A DNA stretch of 64,000 nt from Paraburkholderia phenazinium (lineage in GTDB: Bacteria > Pseudomonadota > Gammaproteobacteria > Burkholderiales > Burkholderiaceae): assembly GCF_900141745.1 (NCBI RefSeq), contig NZ_FSRM01000002.1:124001-188000 (forward strand), read 5' to 3'. The notes beneath the pieces are model-generated. The model made no database searches, had not been told where the DNA came from, and saw nothing but the letters and a program-made list of their open reading frames with translations. Below are positions 8,288 through 17,334 of this stretch, in pieces (the first letter of the stretch is position 1; each line of letters opens with the position of its first letter). The translations under genes and the position numbers were made by a program.

Positions 8288-10303
8288 ATGGAGCAAGCGT
8301 ATGTTCACCTGTTGCACCTGCTCGGCGGCCACGCGGGATGGACGTTGGCGGTGGTGTTCCTGGCGGCGTTTCTGGAGTCGGTCGCGGTCATCGGCACCTT
8401 CGTCCCCGGTAGCACGGCCATGTTTCTTGCCGGAGCGCTAGTCGGCACAGGTGCGCTCAACCTCGGCTGGCTGTTCGCGTGCGCGTTCGTCGGCGCCATC
8501 GCCGGCGACGGTCTTAGCTATTGGATCGGCCACCGCTACCGCAATACCCTCGTCCAACTCTGGCCGTTCCGCACGCATCCGCAGATCCTGCAGACCGGCC
8601 ACCAGTATTTCACGCAGCACGGCGCACGCAGCGTGGTGTTTGCCCGTTTCATCGCACCGGTGCGCGCCATCGTGCCAGTCGTCGCAGGCATGCTGGGAAT
8701 GAGCCCAACGCGCTTCTACGCGATGAACGCACTGTCTGCCGTATTGTGGGCACCTGCGCATATTCTGCCGGGGGTCGTGTTCGGCGCATCCCTGCAACTA
8801 GCCGGCGCCGTCTCGTTTCGTCTGGTTGCCGTCATCGCGATTCTCGCCGCCATCGGGTGGTTGAGCTTTCAGGCCATGCGCCACATCGTCTTGCGCGCGC
8901 GGGCATGGGCCAACGCATCGCGTCGCGAGCTGGTCGCATGGGCCCGTTGTCACAACGGACGTGCAGCAACTTTTCTGGTGCAGGTGCTGGACCCCCAGAG
9001 GCCGGCGATGGGTATCGTCGCCATCATCTCCGTACTGGTGCTGTTGTTCGCTGGGATATTCTTCGGCGTGTTTCAAGGCGTGTCCAATGGCGCCCCGCTG
9101 GTTCAGATCGACATGTCGGTGTATCGATTCCTGCAATCGATCCATTCTCCCTGGGCCGACTCGCTAATATCAGGCCTCGCCACGCTAGGCAGCCTTCCTA
9201 CGCTGGGCGCCGTTGTGGCGACCGTTATCGTCTGGATGACATACGAACGGCGTTGGCTCGCCGTCGCCTACTGGTTGGCGGCAGTCGCCTTTTCGCAATT
9301 GCTGATCTTCGCCATCCAGTTGACGGTGCGGCAGGTGTCGCCCGTTTCCACCGGCTTCGAAGCGTATGCCTTCCCTAGCAATCACGTGGCGGCAAGCGCG
9401 ATCGTCTACGGTTTTCTCGCCTTCCTGCTGTCACGTCGCGTCGGCAAAATCCAAGGGATCCTCGTGACGACGGTCAGCGCAGCGATCGTCGTGGCGGTAG
9501 CATTCGCAGGGCTCTACGTCGGGCGCTTCGCGTTTTCCGATGCGGTGGGCGGGGCGGCGTTCGCGGCGATCTGGGTCGCCGTCGTCGCATTGACCGCCGT
9601 GTGGCGCAACCCTGACATGCCCACTCCGCGCGAGTTTATGCCCGCTGTGATGTTGCTCGTGATCTGCGCCAGCGCGGCACCCCAGATAGGACTTCACCGT
9701 TTGAGCACCGCACCGCCCAGCGAACAGCACCCTCCTCTCGAGGTCGTCACCGAAGCGCAATGGACCGACACGCTCTGGAAAACTTTTGCCTGCTACCGCT
9801 CCGACATGACAGGCGACCGGCGCGAGCCGATCACCGTGCAATGGTCGGCCAACCGAGAGCAGATCGAATCGCAACTGGCCGACCGCGGCTGGATGGAGGG
9901 CACGCAACTCTCGGTGCGCTCCATCCTCTCGCTGGTGGCCCCCGACCCCGAGGCGACCGCGTTACCCGTTTTGCCAAAGCTCAACAACGGCGAGCCCTCG
10001 ACACTTGTCTTTACCCGTGCCCGCGAAGCGCGCGACGAACGCGACGTCTTACGCTTCTGGCCCACCACGTATGCTGTGCAACGCAAAAGCGGTGGACCCT
10101 CCGCGCAGATCTGGCTAGGCTCGCTGGTCCATGAGCGGTTACGGCGCCCATCGTGGCCGTTCAATGTGCTACGCCCCGACCGGCAAATCGATCCGCTGAT
10201 CGCCGTCGAAGGACCGAAAGGTCCATGGCGCGAACTTGAAGTCTCCAGCGACGCAGGATGCGAAGGCGTGCGCGTGACGCTGATCGATTCAAACGTAAAA
10301 TAA
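8288..10303 (+). CDS. DedA-PAP2-LssY fusion membrane protein
   Basis: A 671-residue multidomain membrane protein. Residues about 1-200 are a DedA/SNARE-associated domain with the signatures FVPGSTAMFLAG, GDGLSYWIGHRYR and FARFIAPVRAIVP; DedA proteins are linked to lipid translocation and envelope homeostasis. Residues about 235-445 are a PAP2-like phosphatase domain, and about 480-671 a soluble LssY-type C-terminal domain. The PAP2 catalytic motifs look eroded: the second motif reads PSNH (about 363-366) and the third, GRFAFSDAVGG (about 412-422), lacks the usual Arg and His while keeping the Asp. Enzyme activity is therefore doubtful. A second DedA gene follows 111 bp downstream, suggesting one transcription unit for envelope lipid handling. 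Confidence 0.87.
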   Translation: MEQAYVHLLHLLGGHAGWTLAVVFLAAFLESVAVIGTFVPGSTAMFLAGALVGTGALNLGWLFACAFVGAIAGDGLSYWIGHRYRNTLVQLWPFRTHPQILQTGHQYFTQHGARSVVFARFIAPVRAIVPVVAGMLGMSPTRFYAMNALSAVLWAPAHILPGVVFGASLQLAGAVSFRLVAVIAILAAIGWLSFQAMRHIVLRARAWANASRRELVAWARCHNGRAATFLVQVLDPQRPAMGIVAIISVLVLLFAGIFFGVFQGVSNGAPLVQIDMSVYRFLQSIHSPWADSLISGLATLGSLPTLGAVVATVIVWMTYERRWLAVAYWLAAVAFSQLLIFAIQLTVRQVSPVSTGFEAYAFPSNHVAASAIVYGFLAFLLSRRVGKIQGILVTTVSAAIVVAVAFAGLYVGRFAFSDAVGGAAFAAIWVAVVALTAVWRNPDMPTPREFMPAVMLLVICASAAPQIGLHRLSTAPPSEQHPPLEVVTEAQWTDTLWKTFACYRSDMTGDRREPITVQWSANREQIESQLADRGWMEGTQLSVRSILSLVAPDPEATALPVLPKLNNGEPSTLVFTRAREARDERDVLRFWPTTYAVQRKSGGPSAQIWLGSLVHERLRRPSWPFNVLRPDRQIDPLIAVEGPKGPWRELEVSSDAGCEGVRVTLIDSNVK

Positions 10304-10414
10304 AAGCGTGTTGACGCCTGCCCGGGCATCCGGCTTGCGCCTACAACATTCCACGAACGCGGATGCAGCAACGCTGCTGCTGCGCCCTCAGCCGTGACTT
10401 CAGGAGCCGCGCAA

Positions 10415-11461
10415 TTGATAGAGTTTCCGCAATCGGAGATTTCGACGTGGGGTGGCGCGGTCGTCTTTCTAAACGTGTTTCTGACCCGTCTCGGCGTGCC
10501 TCTGCCCGCGGTGCCCGTCCTGCTCTTCGCCGGTACCGCGATCGCAAGCGGTGCCCTGTCGTTCTGGTACGTATTGCCGGCAGCGGTGCTCGGTGCGTTG
10601 CTCGGCGATGGTATCTGGTTCACGGCGGGACGCCTGTATGGCCAGCGGCTGATTAACGCGCTCTCGCGGCTATCGATGTCTGCTGGTGCACGCGTGCGGA
10701 CTACGCGTTCCCTGTTTGAGCGCTTTGGCGCGCCGATTGTGTCGGTGTCCAAATTCATTCCGGGTCTTGCCCTCGCCACCCCGCCGTTGATGGGAACAAC
10801 GCGTGTCGACCCAAAGATATTCGCCGCATGGGATCTGCTAGGCGCTGTGATATGGGCAACGTTCTGGCTGCTCGGCGGCGCCCTGTTCCAGAAGCAACTG
10901 GGTCTGTTCGTGCTCGCAGTCAGGGCACATGGCACCACAGTGATCGATCTGGTGCTGGCGGCGTCGCTCCTCTACTTCGTGCTTCGCTGCATCCAGCGCT
11001 GGCGCTTTAGACGCTGGCTCAAGCAGGTTCGGATTACCCAGGAACAGTTTGAGGCAACCCTGCATTCGGAGTCGCCGCCGATCATTCTGGACGCACGGCC
11101 GGAGTCCGCGGTGCAGGACGATACCCATCGCATTCCGGGCGCCCGGCGGCTCGACGCGACTTCGGCGGCCGACATCGAAGAGGCTTTACCGGGAAAGCAC
11201 CGCGTGGTGTATTGCGTGTGTCAGGACGAGGACACAGCCATGCGCATCAGGTTGCATATGCGCCGTAAAGGGTTTACGCGGATTCGCGCGCTCAAGGGCG
11301 GGCTCGATTCCTGGGCACGCCGTGGCTACGCCTTCGACCCGTTTCCTTCACGAGCCAGCGCGGCCGCCCTGGCAGCACGGGTGGAGAGTTTGCGCTCGGA
11401 GACAGAGGCCGTCACGCTGCGCGGTGTCGCGCCAAGGCGAGAAAGTTCCGGTAAACCGTAG
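10415..11461 (+). CDS. DedA-family membrane protein with C-terminal rhodanese domain
   Basis: A 348-residue fusion. The N-terminal part (about 10-190) is a DedA-type membrane domain (GALLGDGIWFTAGRLYG; VSKFIPGLALATPPLMG). The C-terminal cytosolic part (about 215-310) is a rhodanese-like sulfurtransferase domain with a Cys active loop, CVCQDEDTA, following VVY. TTG 10415 was chosen because an AGGAG site lies eight bases upstream; an in-frame GTG at 10394 is possible but has no such site. The pairing suggests a lipid or solute translocator tied to persulfide or redox signalling, but this is inference. Confidence 0.82.
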   Translation: MIEFPQSEISTWGGAVVFLNVFLTRLGVPLPAVPVLLFAGTAIASGALSFWYVLPAAVLGALLGDGIWFTAGRLYGQRLINALSRLSMSAGARVRTTRSLFERFGAPIVSVSKFIPGLALATPPLMGTTRVDPKIFAAWDLLGAVIWATFWLLGGALFQKQLGLFVLAVRAHGTTVIDLVLAASLLYFVLRCIQRWRFRRWLKQVRITQEQFEATLHSESPPIILDARPESAVQDDTHRIPGARRLDATSAADIEEALPGKHRVVYCVCQDEDTAMRIRLHMRRKGFTRIRALKGGLDSWARRGYAFDPFPSRASAAALAARVESLRSETEAVTLRGVAPRRESSGKP

Positions 11462-11470
11462 CCTCCCTGG

Positions 11471-11500
11471 TTGTGGATTGTCATTTTACTGTGGTACAAA
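11471..11500 (+). promoter_or_regulatory. Candidate sigma70 promoter of the cold-shock gene
   Basis: TTGTGG (11471-11476) and TACAAA (11495-11500) are separated by 18 bp, each matching four of six consensus bases, and lie about 72 bp before the cspA-like start. This leaves a leader of roughly 65 nt, shorter than the long leaders of classical cold-inducible csp genes. Confidence 0.35.
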
Positions 11501-11572
11501 GACGCGTCGCGCTCCGTCAACCGTGGCGGCACGACGCCAACACAACACGTCTTTTTTGGAAAACTCAGGAAA

Positions 11573-11776
11573 ATGGCAACAGGTACAGTGAAGTGGTTTA
11601 ACGATGCAAAGGGCTTTGGTTTCATTACGCCGGACGGCGGCGGCGAAGACCTGTTCGCGCATTTTTCTGAAGTCCAGGGAAGTGGCTTCAAATCGCTGCA
11701 GGAAAACCAGAAGGTCAGCTTCGAAGTGAAGCAAGGCCCGAAGGGCAAGCAAGCGGCTAACATCACGCCGCTGTAA
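11573..11776 (+). CDS. cspA: Cold-shock protein, CspA family
   Basis: A 67-residue single OB-fold protein with RNP1 (KGFGFI, about 13-18) and RNP2-like (DLFAHF, about 26-31) nucleic-acid-binding motifs and the typical opening ATGTVKWFN. Such proteins bind single-stranded RNA and DNA and act as RNA chaperones in the cytoplasm. The length is exactly that of the family. A CAGGA site precedes the ATG. It is followed by a strong hairpin shared with the convergent H-NS-like gene. Confidence 0.96.
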   Translation: MATGTVKWFNDAKGFGFITPDGGGEDLFAHFSEVQGSGFKSLQENQKVSFEVKQGPKGKQAANITPL

Positions 11777-11802
11777 GCAGCCGGAACTCGCGTTCCCGCA
11801 GA

Positions 11803-11830
11803 ACATTGGCCCGCCTTGGCGGGCCAATGT
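11803..11830. terminator. Shared hairpin between cspA-like and H-NS-like genes
   Basis: A 13-bp perfect inverted repeat (ACATTGGCCCGCC / GGCGGGCCAATGT) lies between two convergent genes. T-tracts are short (GTTTT three bases after the plus-strand arm), so it may act as a bidirectional terminator or mRNA-stabilising stem. Confidence 0.6.
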
Positions 11831-11871
11831 CGTTTTCAGGCACGAACTGTTGAACGTATCAACAGACGTTG

Positions 11872-12486
11872 TTACGCAGCGACTGCGCTCGACGCAGCCT
11901 TTTTAGCTGCCGGCCGACCCCGTGACGCTTTCTTTGCCACCGGCTTTTTCACGCCTGCTTTCTTCTTCGCGGCGGATTTTGTCGCCGGGGCTTTCGCGGT
12001 CACGGCTTTCTTAGCTACGGTCTTCTTCGCGGCGGCTCGCTTGCCGGGCGCTTTCTTTGCGGCCGCTTTTTTCGCCGATACCTTCTTTGCCGCAGTCGTC
12101 GCTTTGCTAGCGCCGCTGCCGTTCAATGCGATCTCAGCTGCGCCGTCAATGAGGAAGCGGGTACGGTCCTTCACGTCCTTGATCCAGGCGGGCGGCCGTG
12201 CGTGACCGCTCCACGTTGCGCCGGTTTTAGGATCACGATACTTCGGTGGTAGCTTGCCCTTGGCGCCGGCGGCAGTCTTCGCAACGCCATTGGAAAGACG
12301 GCGCCCCGCTGCTTTAGCTTCACGCCTGGCCTTGGCACGGGCTTCGATATCCGCGGTCGTCAAGCCGTGCTTGATCATCAGTTCGCGGATCTGGTCAACG
12401 GCCGCTTGCGCGCGTTTGGCAAGCAAAGCTTCGGCTTGCGCCTGGAGTTTTTTCATACGCGCTTGAATCTGCTCGAGAGTGGCCAT
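11872..12486 (-). CDS. H-NS-family nucleoid protein with histone-H1-like tail
   Basis: A 204-residue fusion. The N-terminal ~60 residues form a coiled-coil oligomerisation region (LEQIQARMKKLQAQAEALLAK). A core H-NS DNA-binding motif lies at about 80-101 (KYRDPKTGATWSGHARPPAWI), with the GATWSGHARPP loop replacing the QGR-type hook. Residues about 125-204 are a Lys/Ala-rich tail of repeated AAKK and VAKK units, like eukaryotic H1 and bacterial H1-like proteins. It should bind and compact DNA and silence AT-rich genes. The family is established; the long basic tail roughly doubles normal H-NS length and could alter binding strength. Confidence 0.9.
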   Translation of the reverse strand: MATLEQIQARMKKLQAQAEALLAKRAQAAVDQIRELMIKHGLTTADIEARAKARREAKAAGRRLSNGVAKTAAGAKGKLPPKYRDPKTGATWSGHARPPAWIKDVKDRTRFLIDGAAEIALNGSGASKATTAAKKVSAKKAAAKKAPGKRAAAKKTVAKKAVTAKAPATKSAAKKKAGVKKPVAKKASRGRPAAKKAASSAVAA

Positions 12487-12747
12487 ACTGCCTCCTTACG
12501 TGTGGACGATGGTCGCACTATGCCATGAGCACACAACAAAGCGCTATGGTTTCGCGCACAACGAGACAAGGCATTGCACTTATCGGCACTGCATCGCTCA
12601 AGAAATATCCGCTTGCCGGGCGTTCAACTGTTTCATTAATAGAACTGATCATAGGTCATTCCTATTCGTCCGCCCAAACCCGTGGCACGAATAATGCTGC
12701 CCAGCAAAGGGTAGCTGCGAACGAGCCGCCACCTTCAAGGAACCAAC

Positions 12748-14037
12748 GTGCCCACTGAACCATTAGATCCAGAGCTTGTGGTCGAAGATGAGGCCGGCCG
12801 GTCGTGGACCAGGCGCCTGGGTCCGGGCCTCGTGACGGGCGCGGCCGACGACGACCCGAGCGGTATCGCAACGTACTCGCAGGCCGGCGCACAATTCGGC
12901 TTCGGTCTGCTGTGGACCATGCTGCTCACGTTCCCGCTGATGGTCGCGATTCAATCGATCAGCGCGCGCATGGGACGGGTTACCGGCCGCGGACTCGCCA
13001 CCAATCTGCGCCGCCACTATCCTTCGCAGATCCTTTATGCCGCCGTGATGGTTCTGCTGATTGCCAATACGATCAATATTGCCGCCGACCTCGCGGCAAT
13101 GGGTGCGGCAGCCAAACTCGTGCTCGGCGGTCCCGTGCCGGTTTACGTCGTTCTGCTGGGCACTTTTTCCCTTTTGCTACAGGTCTTTGTGCCATACGAG
13201 CGCTATGCCCGCATCCTTAAGTGGCTCACGCTCGTATTGCTTGCGTACGTTGCGATTGTGTTTGTCATTCCGGTCGACTGGAAGGCCGTTGGCCTAAGCA
13301 TTGTCAAACCGCACATTCAGTTCTCCGGCCACTACCTGACCACCGTCGTTGCCGTGCTTGGCACCACGATCAGCCCTTATCTGTTTTTCTGGCAGGCCTC
13401 GCAGGAAGTAGAAGAGATTCGCTCCGAACCGGGGCAAGAGGCCTTGCTGCGCGCGCCGCAGCAGGCAGAGTCCCAACTCAGCCGCATCACCTTCGATACG
13501 TGGATTGGCATGGCGATGTCGAATGGCGTGGCGTTCTTCATCATTCTTGCCGCGGCGACGACCTTGCACGCACATCACATCCAGATCACCACTTCCGCCG
13601 ACGCCGCAAGCGCTTTAAAACCGATTGCCGGTTCATTCGCATTCCTGCTGTTCAGCCTCGGCATTATCGGCACCGGCCTGCTCGCTCTTCCTGTGCTGGC
13701 GGGATCTGCGGCTTATGCCGCTGCCGGCACGATGAAGTGGCGTAACAGTCTGGCGCTACAGGTTAGCCTCGCCAAGCAGTTTTATGCGGTGATCGCGATC
13801 GCGATTCTCGGCGGCGTCATACTCACCTTTGTCAATTTCGATCCGATCGACGCGCTTTACTGGAGCGCCGTCGTGAACGGGCTAGCGGCGGTACCCATCA
13901 TGGTGCTGGTTATGCTCATGTCGGCGCGCCGGGACATCATGGGCGAGTTTATCGTGACCGGTCTGTTGCGCTGGGTGGGATGGATCGCGACTGCGGTGAT
14001 GGCGTTAGCGGCACTGGGAATGTTCTGGCCGACGTAA
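12748..14037 (+). CDS. Divergent Nramp-family metal transporter
   Basis: A 429-residue membrane protein with about eleven predicted transmembrane segments, placed in the Nramp/NRAMP-related family by GPGLVTGAADDDPSG in TM1 and by TM6 GTTISPYLFFWQAS. In classical Mn/Fe Nramps TM1 reads DPGN and TM6 carries MPH; here these are DPSG and SPY, so the metal-coordinating Asn and Met are both missing. It may carry Mg2+ or another substrate rather than Mn2+. It starts at GTG 12748 after an AAGGAA site. The gene runs convergently into the diguanylate cyclase gene, 15 bp apart. Confidence 0.85.
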   Translation: MPTEPLDPELVVEDEAGRSWTRRLGPGLVTGAADDDPSGIATYSQAGAQFGFGLLWTMLLTFPLMVAIQSISARMGRVTGRGLATNLRRHYPSQILYAAVMVLLIANTINIAADLAAMGAAAKLVLGGPVPVYVVLLGTFSLLLQVFVPYERYARILKWLTLVLLAYVAIVFVIPVDWKAVGLSIVKPHIQFSGHYLTTVVAVLGTTISPYLFFWQASQEVEEIRSEPGQEALLRAPQQAESQLSRITFDTWIGMAMSNGVAFFIILAAATTLHAHHIQITTSADAASALKPIAGSFAFLLFSLGIIGTGLLALPVLAGSAAYAAAGTMKWRNSLALQVSLAKQFYAVIAIAILGGVILTFVNFDPIDALYWSAVVNGLAAVPIMVLVMLMSARRDIMGEFIVTGLLRWVGWIATAVMALAALGMFWPT

Positions 14038-14052
14038 CTCTTTAGACAAATA

Positions 14053-15942
14053 TCAGGCAAGCGACCCGAGACCTGCGTCGTCGCTCTCGGACACGTAGAT
14101 CTGATTGCGGCCTCGCCGTTTGGCAACGTATAAGGCACGGTCTGCTGCCGCCACCAGACCACTCGCGTCGCGACCCTCGCGCGGCTGTTGTGCTGCGACG
14201 CCCAGGCTCACGGTCACTACCCCAGCGGGACTCGCCAGGTGCGGCACCTGCAACCCTTCAACCGCCAGACGGATACGCTCGGCGACCCGCCGTGCACCGT
14301 GCAGATCGGTGTCCTTAAGGACCAGCGCGAATTCTTCACCGCCATAGCGGGCCACGATATCCGAGGGACGCCGCGCCGACAGGGCAATCGCCTGCGCGAT
14401 CGTCCGCAGACAGTCGTCGCCGCGCTGATGACCGTAGTGGTCGTTAAAACTCTTATAGGCGTCGATATCGATCATCACGACTGCCATAAAACTGGCGTCA
14501 TTGGCCTCCGCGAGGTGCCGCCATTGATGCTCCAGTTCGCGGTCGAAATGCCGGCGGTTAAAGAGCCCCGTTAAACCATCGCGATAGGCTAGCCCCTGCA
14601 GTTCAAGACGTTCTTCGGCAAGACGTTGTTCGGCAGCTTTGCGTGCGGTGATGTCACGAGCCGTCGCCGTCAGCGTTTCAGGCTGCCCGGAAAACGGATC
14701 GATCACCGGACGAAGGTACGTTTCGAGCCACAGGATCTGGCCGTCGGGTCGTCTGAAGCGGCTCACCTGCGACACCTCGCTCGCGCCGGCGGCCAGCTTT
14801 TCGATAGCCGTAGCCAGCGCGTCGCGGTCGTCGGCAATCACCAGATCGGGAAAGTATTCACCAATCAGCTCGTCAGGATCGCGACGCATGACCGTTTGAG
14901 CTCGCGGCGAAACATACGTTAGACGGCCATCGAGCGTCACGCTCATAACGATGTCGGTCGCGTTCTCCGCAAGGATCCGGTAGCGCCGCTCGCCTTCGCG
15001 CAACAGCCCTACCAGACGGCTGCGCGAAACCTGAGTCGCGCTGATCGGCAGCGCAATGCCTAACGCAGCCAGCAAAAACAGTTGCAGCGAAAAGATGCGC
15101 GCTTCCATGTTCGCATACGGATACATCCAGAGCGGTCCGATGCCGTGCATGGTGAACGCCACCGCAATGGCAAGACACAGCATCAGGCCGACCATGACGC
15201 TAGCGAGGTCCGCCTGAAATGCCAGCAGCATGATTGGCAGCAACGCCCAGTAGAGCAAAGGGAACTGGTTTTGTGCAAAGACGCCGGTCGTTACCGCGCA
15301 AACCAGCAGGAGCAGTCCCAAGGTCTTTAGACCCCGCTCCCCACGCAACAGATGGGCACCCTCGCCGCTCCAGAGCACGAGCGCGCCAGGCGTAAAGATA
15401 GCCAGACTGAGTGCGTCCGAAACGAACCAGTTAGCGAAATTGGGCAGCAGATTGCCGCTCAGTTGCCCACGCAACAGCACGCTTGCCAGCACACCGGACG
15501 CGAGCGGCGCAAGTATCACGCCGCCGGCGATGAATCTGACGAGCGCTTTAGGCCGCAGCAGTTCGGCGATCGAAGTCACGCGTGGCGCAAAGCTAAAGGC
15601 AATCAGCACCTCGAGCGTATCGGCAAACGTGTAAGAGAGGGATACCGCAAGGCTCTCGCCAAGCAGATTGGCCGCCATATTGCCTGCTATGCCGCCGGCA
15701 AGCACCCAGTAGCGCTGGGCCGGCGCGGCCACCATCATCTGGCCCAGTAACAGCGCATTCGCAAGCCAGATAGCCGCAATTTCGCCTGCCATGCTTTTGA
15801 GTGCGCCACTCAGCATACAGGTGAGCATCGTCACCGCGAACGCAAGCAGCGTGGCGCGCAGTGTTGCGCTCACTCTTTGCCGACGTGTTGCATCCGGAAA
15901 TCCCGGCGATTCTCCTGCTGGTTCTTCGCTTGACTGCCCCAT
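14053..15942 (-). CDS. Membrane diguanylate cyclase, MASE1-PAS-GGDEF
   Basis: A 629-residue c-di-GMP synthase. The N-terminal ~300 residues contain about eight transmembrane helices of MASE1 type. A PAS domain (about 310-435) follows, then a GGDEF domain (about 450-615) with the catalytic motif GGEEF at 534-538. An RPSD inhibitory site lies exactly five residues before it, so product inhibition is expected. No EAL domain is present. ATG 15942 is preferred to an upstream in-frame TTG (16029) because the upstream codons are basic and lack a ribosome site. The environmental signal read by MASE1/PAS is unknown. Confidence 0.92.
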   Translation of the reverse strand: MGQSSEEPAGESPGFPDATRRQRVSATLRATLLAFAVTMLTCMLSGALKSMAGEIAAIWLANALLLGQMMVAAPAQRYWVLAGGIAGNMAANLLGESLAVSLSYTFADTLEVLIAFSFAPRVTSIAELLRPKALVRFIAGGVILAPLASGVLASVLLRGQLSGNLLPNFANWFVSDALSLAIFTPGALVLWSGEGAHLLRGERGLKTLGLLLLVCAVTTGVFAQNQFPLLYWALLPIMLLAFQADLASVMVGLMLCLAIAVAFTMHGIGPLWMYPYANMEARIFSLQLFLLAALGIALPISATQVSRSRLVGLLREGERRYRILAENATDIVMSVTLDGRLTYVSPRAQTVMRRDPDELIGEYFPDLVIADDRDALATAIEKLAAGASEVSQVSRFRRPDGQILWLETYLRPVIDPFSGQPETLTATARDITARKAAEQRLAEERLELQGLAYRDGLTGLFNRRHFDRELEHQWRHLAEANDASFMAVVMIDIDAYKSFNDHYGHQRGDDCLRTIAQAIALSARRPSDIVARYGGEEFALVLKDTDLHGARRVAERIRLAVEGLQVPHLASPAGVVTVSLGVAAQQPREGRDASGLVAAADRALYVAKRRGRNQIYVSESDDAGLGSLA

Positions 15943-16380
15943 ACGCTTGCTCTCAGTTCTTCTTGTTGGCGTAGGCTCGCACGGAACTTCCAGCCGTTCC
16001 CCGTCGCGCGGCCTTACCTTGTTCTTCAAGACGATCTTGCGATTCGTCCCCGCGGAGCCAGTGTATAGAGATTCGCGCGAATCCGGGGCGGGTGCCTTGG
16101 GCTGAACGTGCAGAACACCGCAGAACGCGAGCTTTTAAGCGCAATGCTTAACTTACAGGAGCTTAATCAACCCGCTCGGACGACTTGAAGGGTGCCGGTT
16201 AGCGCGATTTTATGGAGAACGCATTGTTCGCAGGCCTAAGCCGTTGGCCCAATCTTATGCGTGGTGGGTAGCCACCAGGCGTGGGCGAACAAAGCGAACA
16301 GGGCAGCCAAGGCGGCTAAAGCCCGCTAATGCGGCGTGGGCGACGCTCTCCATTAAAGATCGCCGTTGTTACATCGCGGC
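15943..16380. other. Intergenic region between cyclase and LysR genes
   Basis: 438 bp containing the promoter of the diguanylate cyclase and the 3' flank of the LysR gene. Open frames here are shadows without start signals. No structured RNA or repeat is recognised. Confidence 0.35.
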
Positions 16381-17334
16381 TTAATGTCCGCTGGCCAGCC
16401 GGTCCGGCGACGATGCCGACGGCTCCTGATTGCGTGCGGTAGACCACATTTCGTGCTGCAGCCAGTCGCGAAACAAGGCCAGTTGCGGTAAGTCGTCCTG
16501 CTCGGGGCGTGTCACCAGCCAGTACGACTGGTGGCCATCGACGTGCACGTTCAGCACTTGCACGAGTTCGCCGTTTGCGAGTTCGCGCGCGATCATATGG
16601 CGGTCGGCGATCGTGATGCCAAGACCGTCGACGGCCGCGCGAATCGCCAGGTCGAGCAGATCGAATTCGTAGCCACCGGTCGTATCGACGCCGACAATTC
16701 CCGCTGCTTTTAGCCAGTGCTGCCAGGTCAGATAGCGTTGCTCGTCGCTCGCCAGCACGTGCAGCAACGTGAACTGATTCAGGTCGATGCCCTGCGGTCC
16801 TGCATGCCGCGCGAGCAGCGCCGGCGAGCAAACCGCAATATGCCGCTCGCTCATCAGCAAGCGATTGTCGAAGCCCTCCCATTCACCGTCACCGAAACGG
16901 ATGGCACAATCGAGCACGCCCGATTCGGCAAGCTTGTCCTCGACGCGCGTCGACAGACTCAGTTCGAGCTCCGGATGTTCGTCGCGCAGGCGTCCCAGAC
17001 GCGGCATCAGCCAGCGGCTGGTAAAGGTGGGCGGCGCATTGATACGCAAACGGTTAAGGTGGGTCTTTTCCTGAATGCTGCGCACGGTCAGTTCGATCTT
17101 GTCGAACGATTGCTGCAGCGCTTGCAGCAACAGGCGCCCCGCCGCCGACAGCTCAAGATGGTGATGGCGGCGTTGCAGCAGGGATTCCCCGAGTTGCTCT
17201 TCCAGTTGACGCACTTGCCGGCTAACCGCGCTCTGCGTGACATTCAACAGTTCGGCGGCACGTGTGAAGCTGCCGGTGCGGCCAGCCACTTCAAAGGCTT
17301 TGAGCGCATTGAGCGCGGGCATTTTTCGTTTCAA
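16381..17334 (-). CDS. LysR-family regulator, GcvA-like
   Basis: A 317-residue LysR-type regulator: winged helix-turn-helix at about 9-67 (FTRAAELLNVTQSAVSRQVRQLEEQLG), then a two-lobed substrate-binding domain. The opening LNALKAFEVAGRTGSFTRAAELLNVTQSAVS and TSRWLMPRL are typical of the GcvA subgroup, but no glycine-cleavage genes are nearby. Its target is therefore not evident from context; it is separated by 380 bp from the divergent phosphate transporter gene. Confidence 0.88.
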   Translation of the reverse strand: MKRKMPALNALKAFEVAGRTGSFTRAAELLNVTQSAVSRQVRQLEEQLGESLLQRRHHHLELSAAGRLLLQALQQSFDKIELTVRSIQEKTHLNRLRINAPPTFTSRWLMPRLGRLRDEHPELELSLSTRVEDKLAESGVLDCAIRFGDGEWEGFDNRLLMSERHIAVCSPALLARHAGPQGIDLNQFTLLHVLASDEQRYLTWQHWLKAAGIVGVDTTGGYEFDLLDLAIRAAVDGLGITIADRHMIARELANGELVQVLNVHVDGHQSYWLVTRPEQDDLPQLALFRDWLQHEMWSTARNQEPSASSPDRLASGH

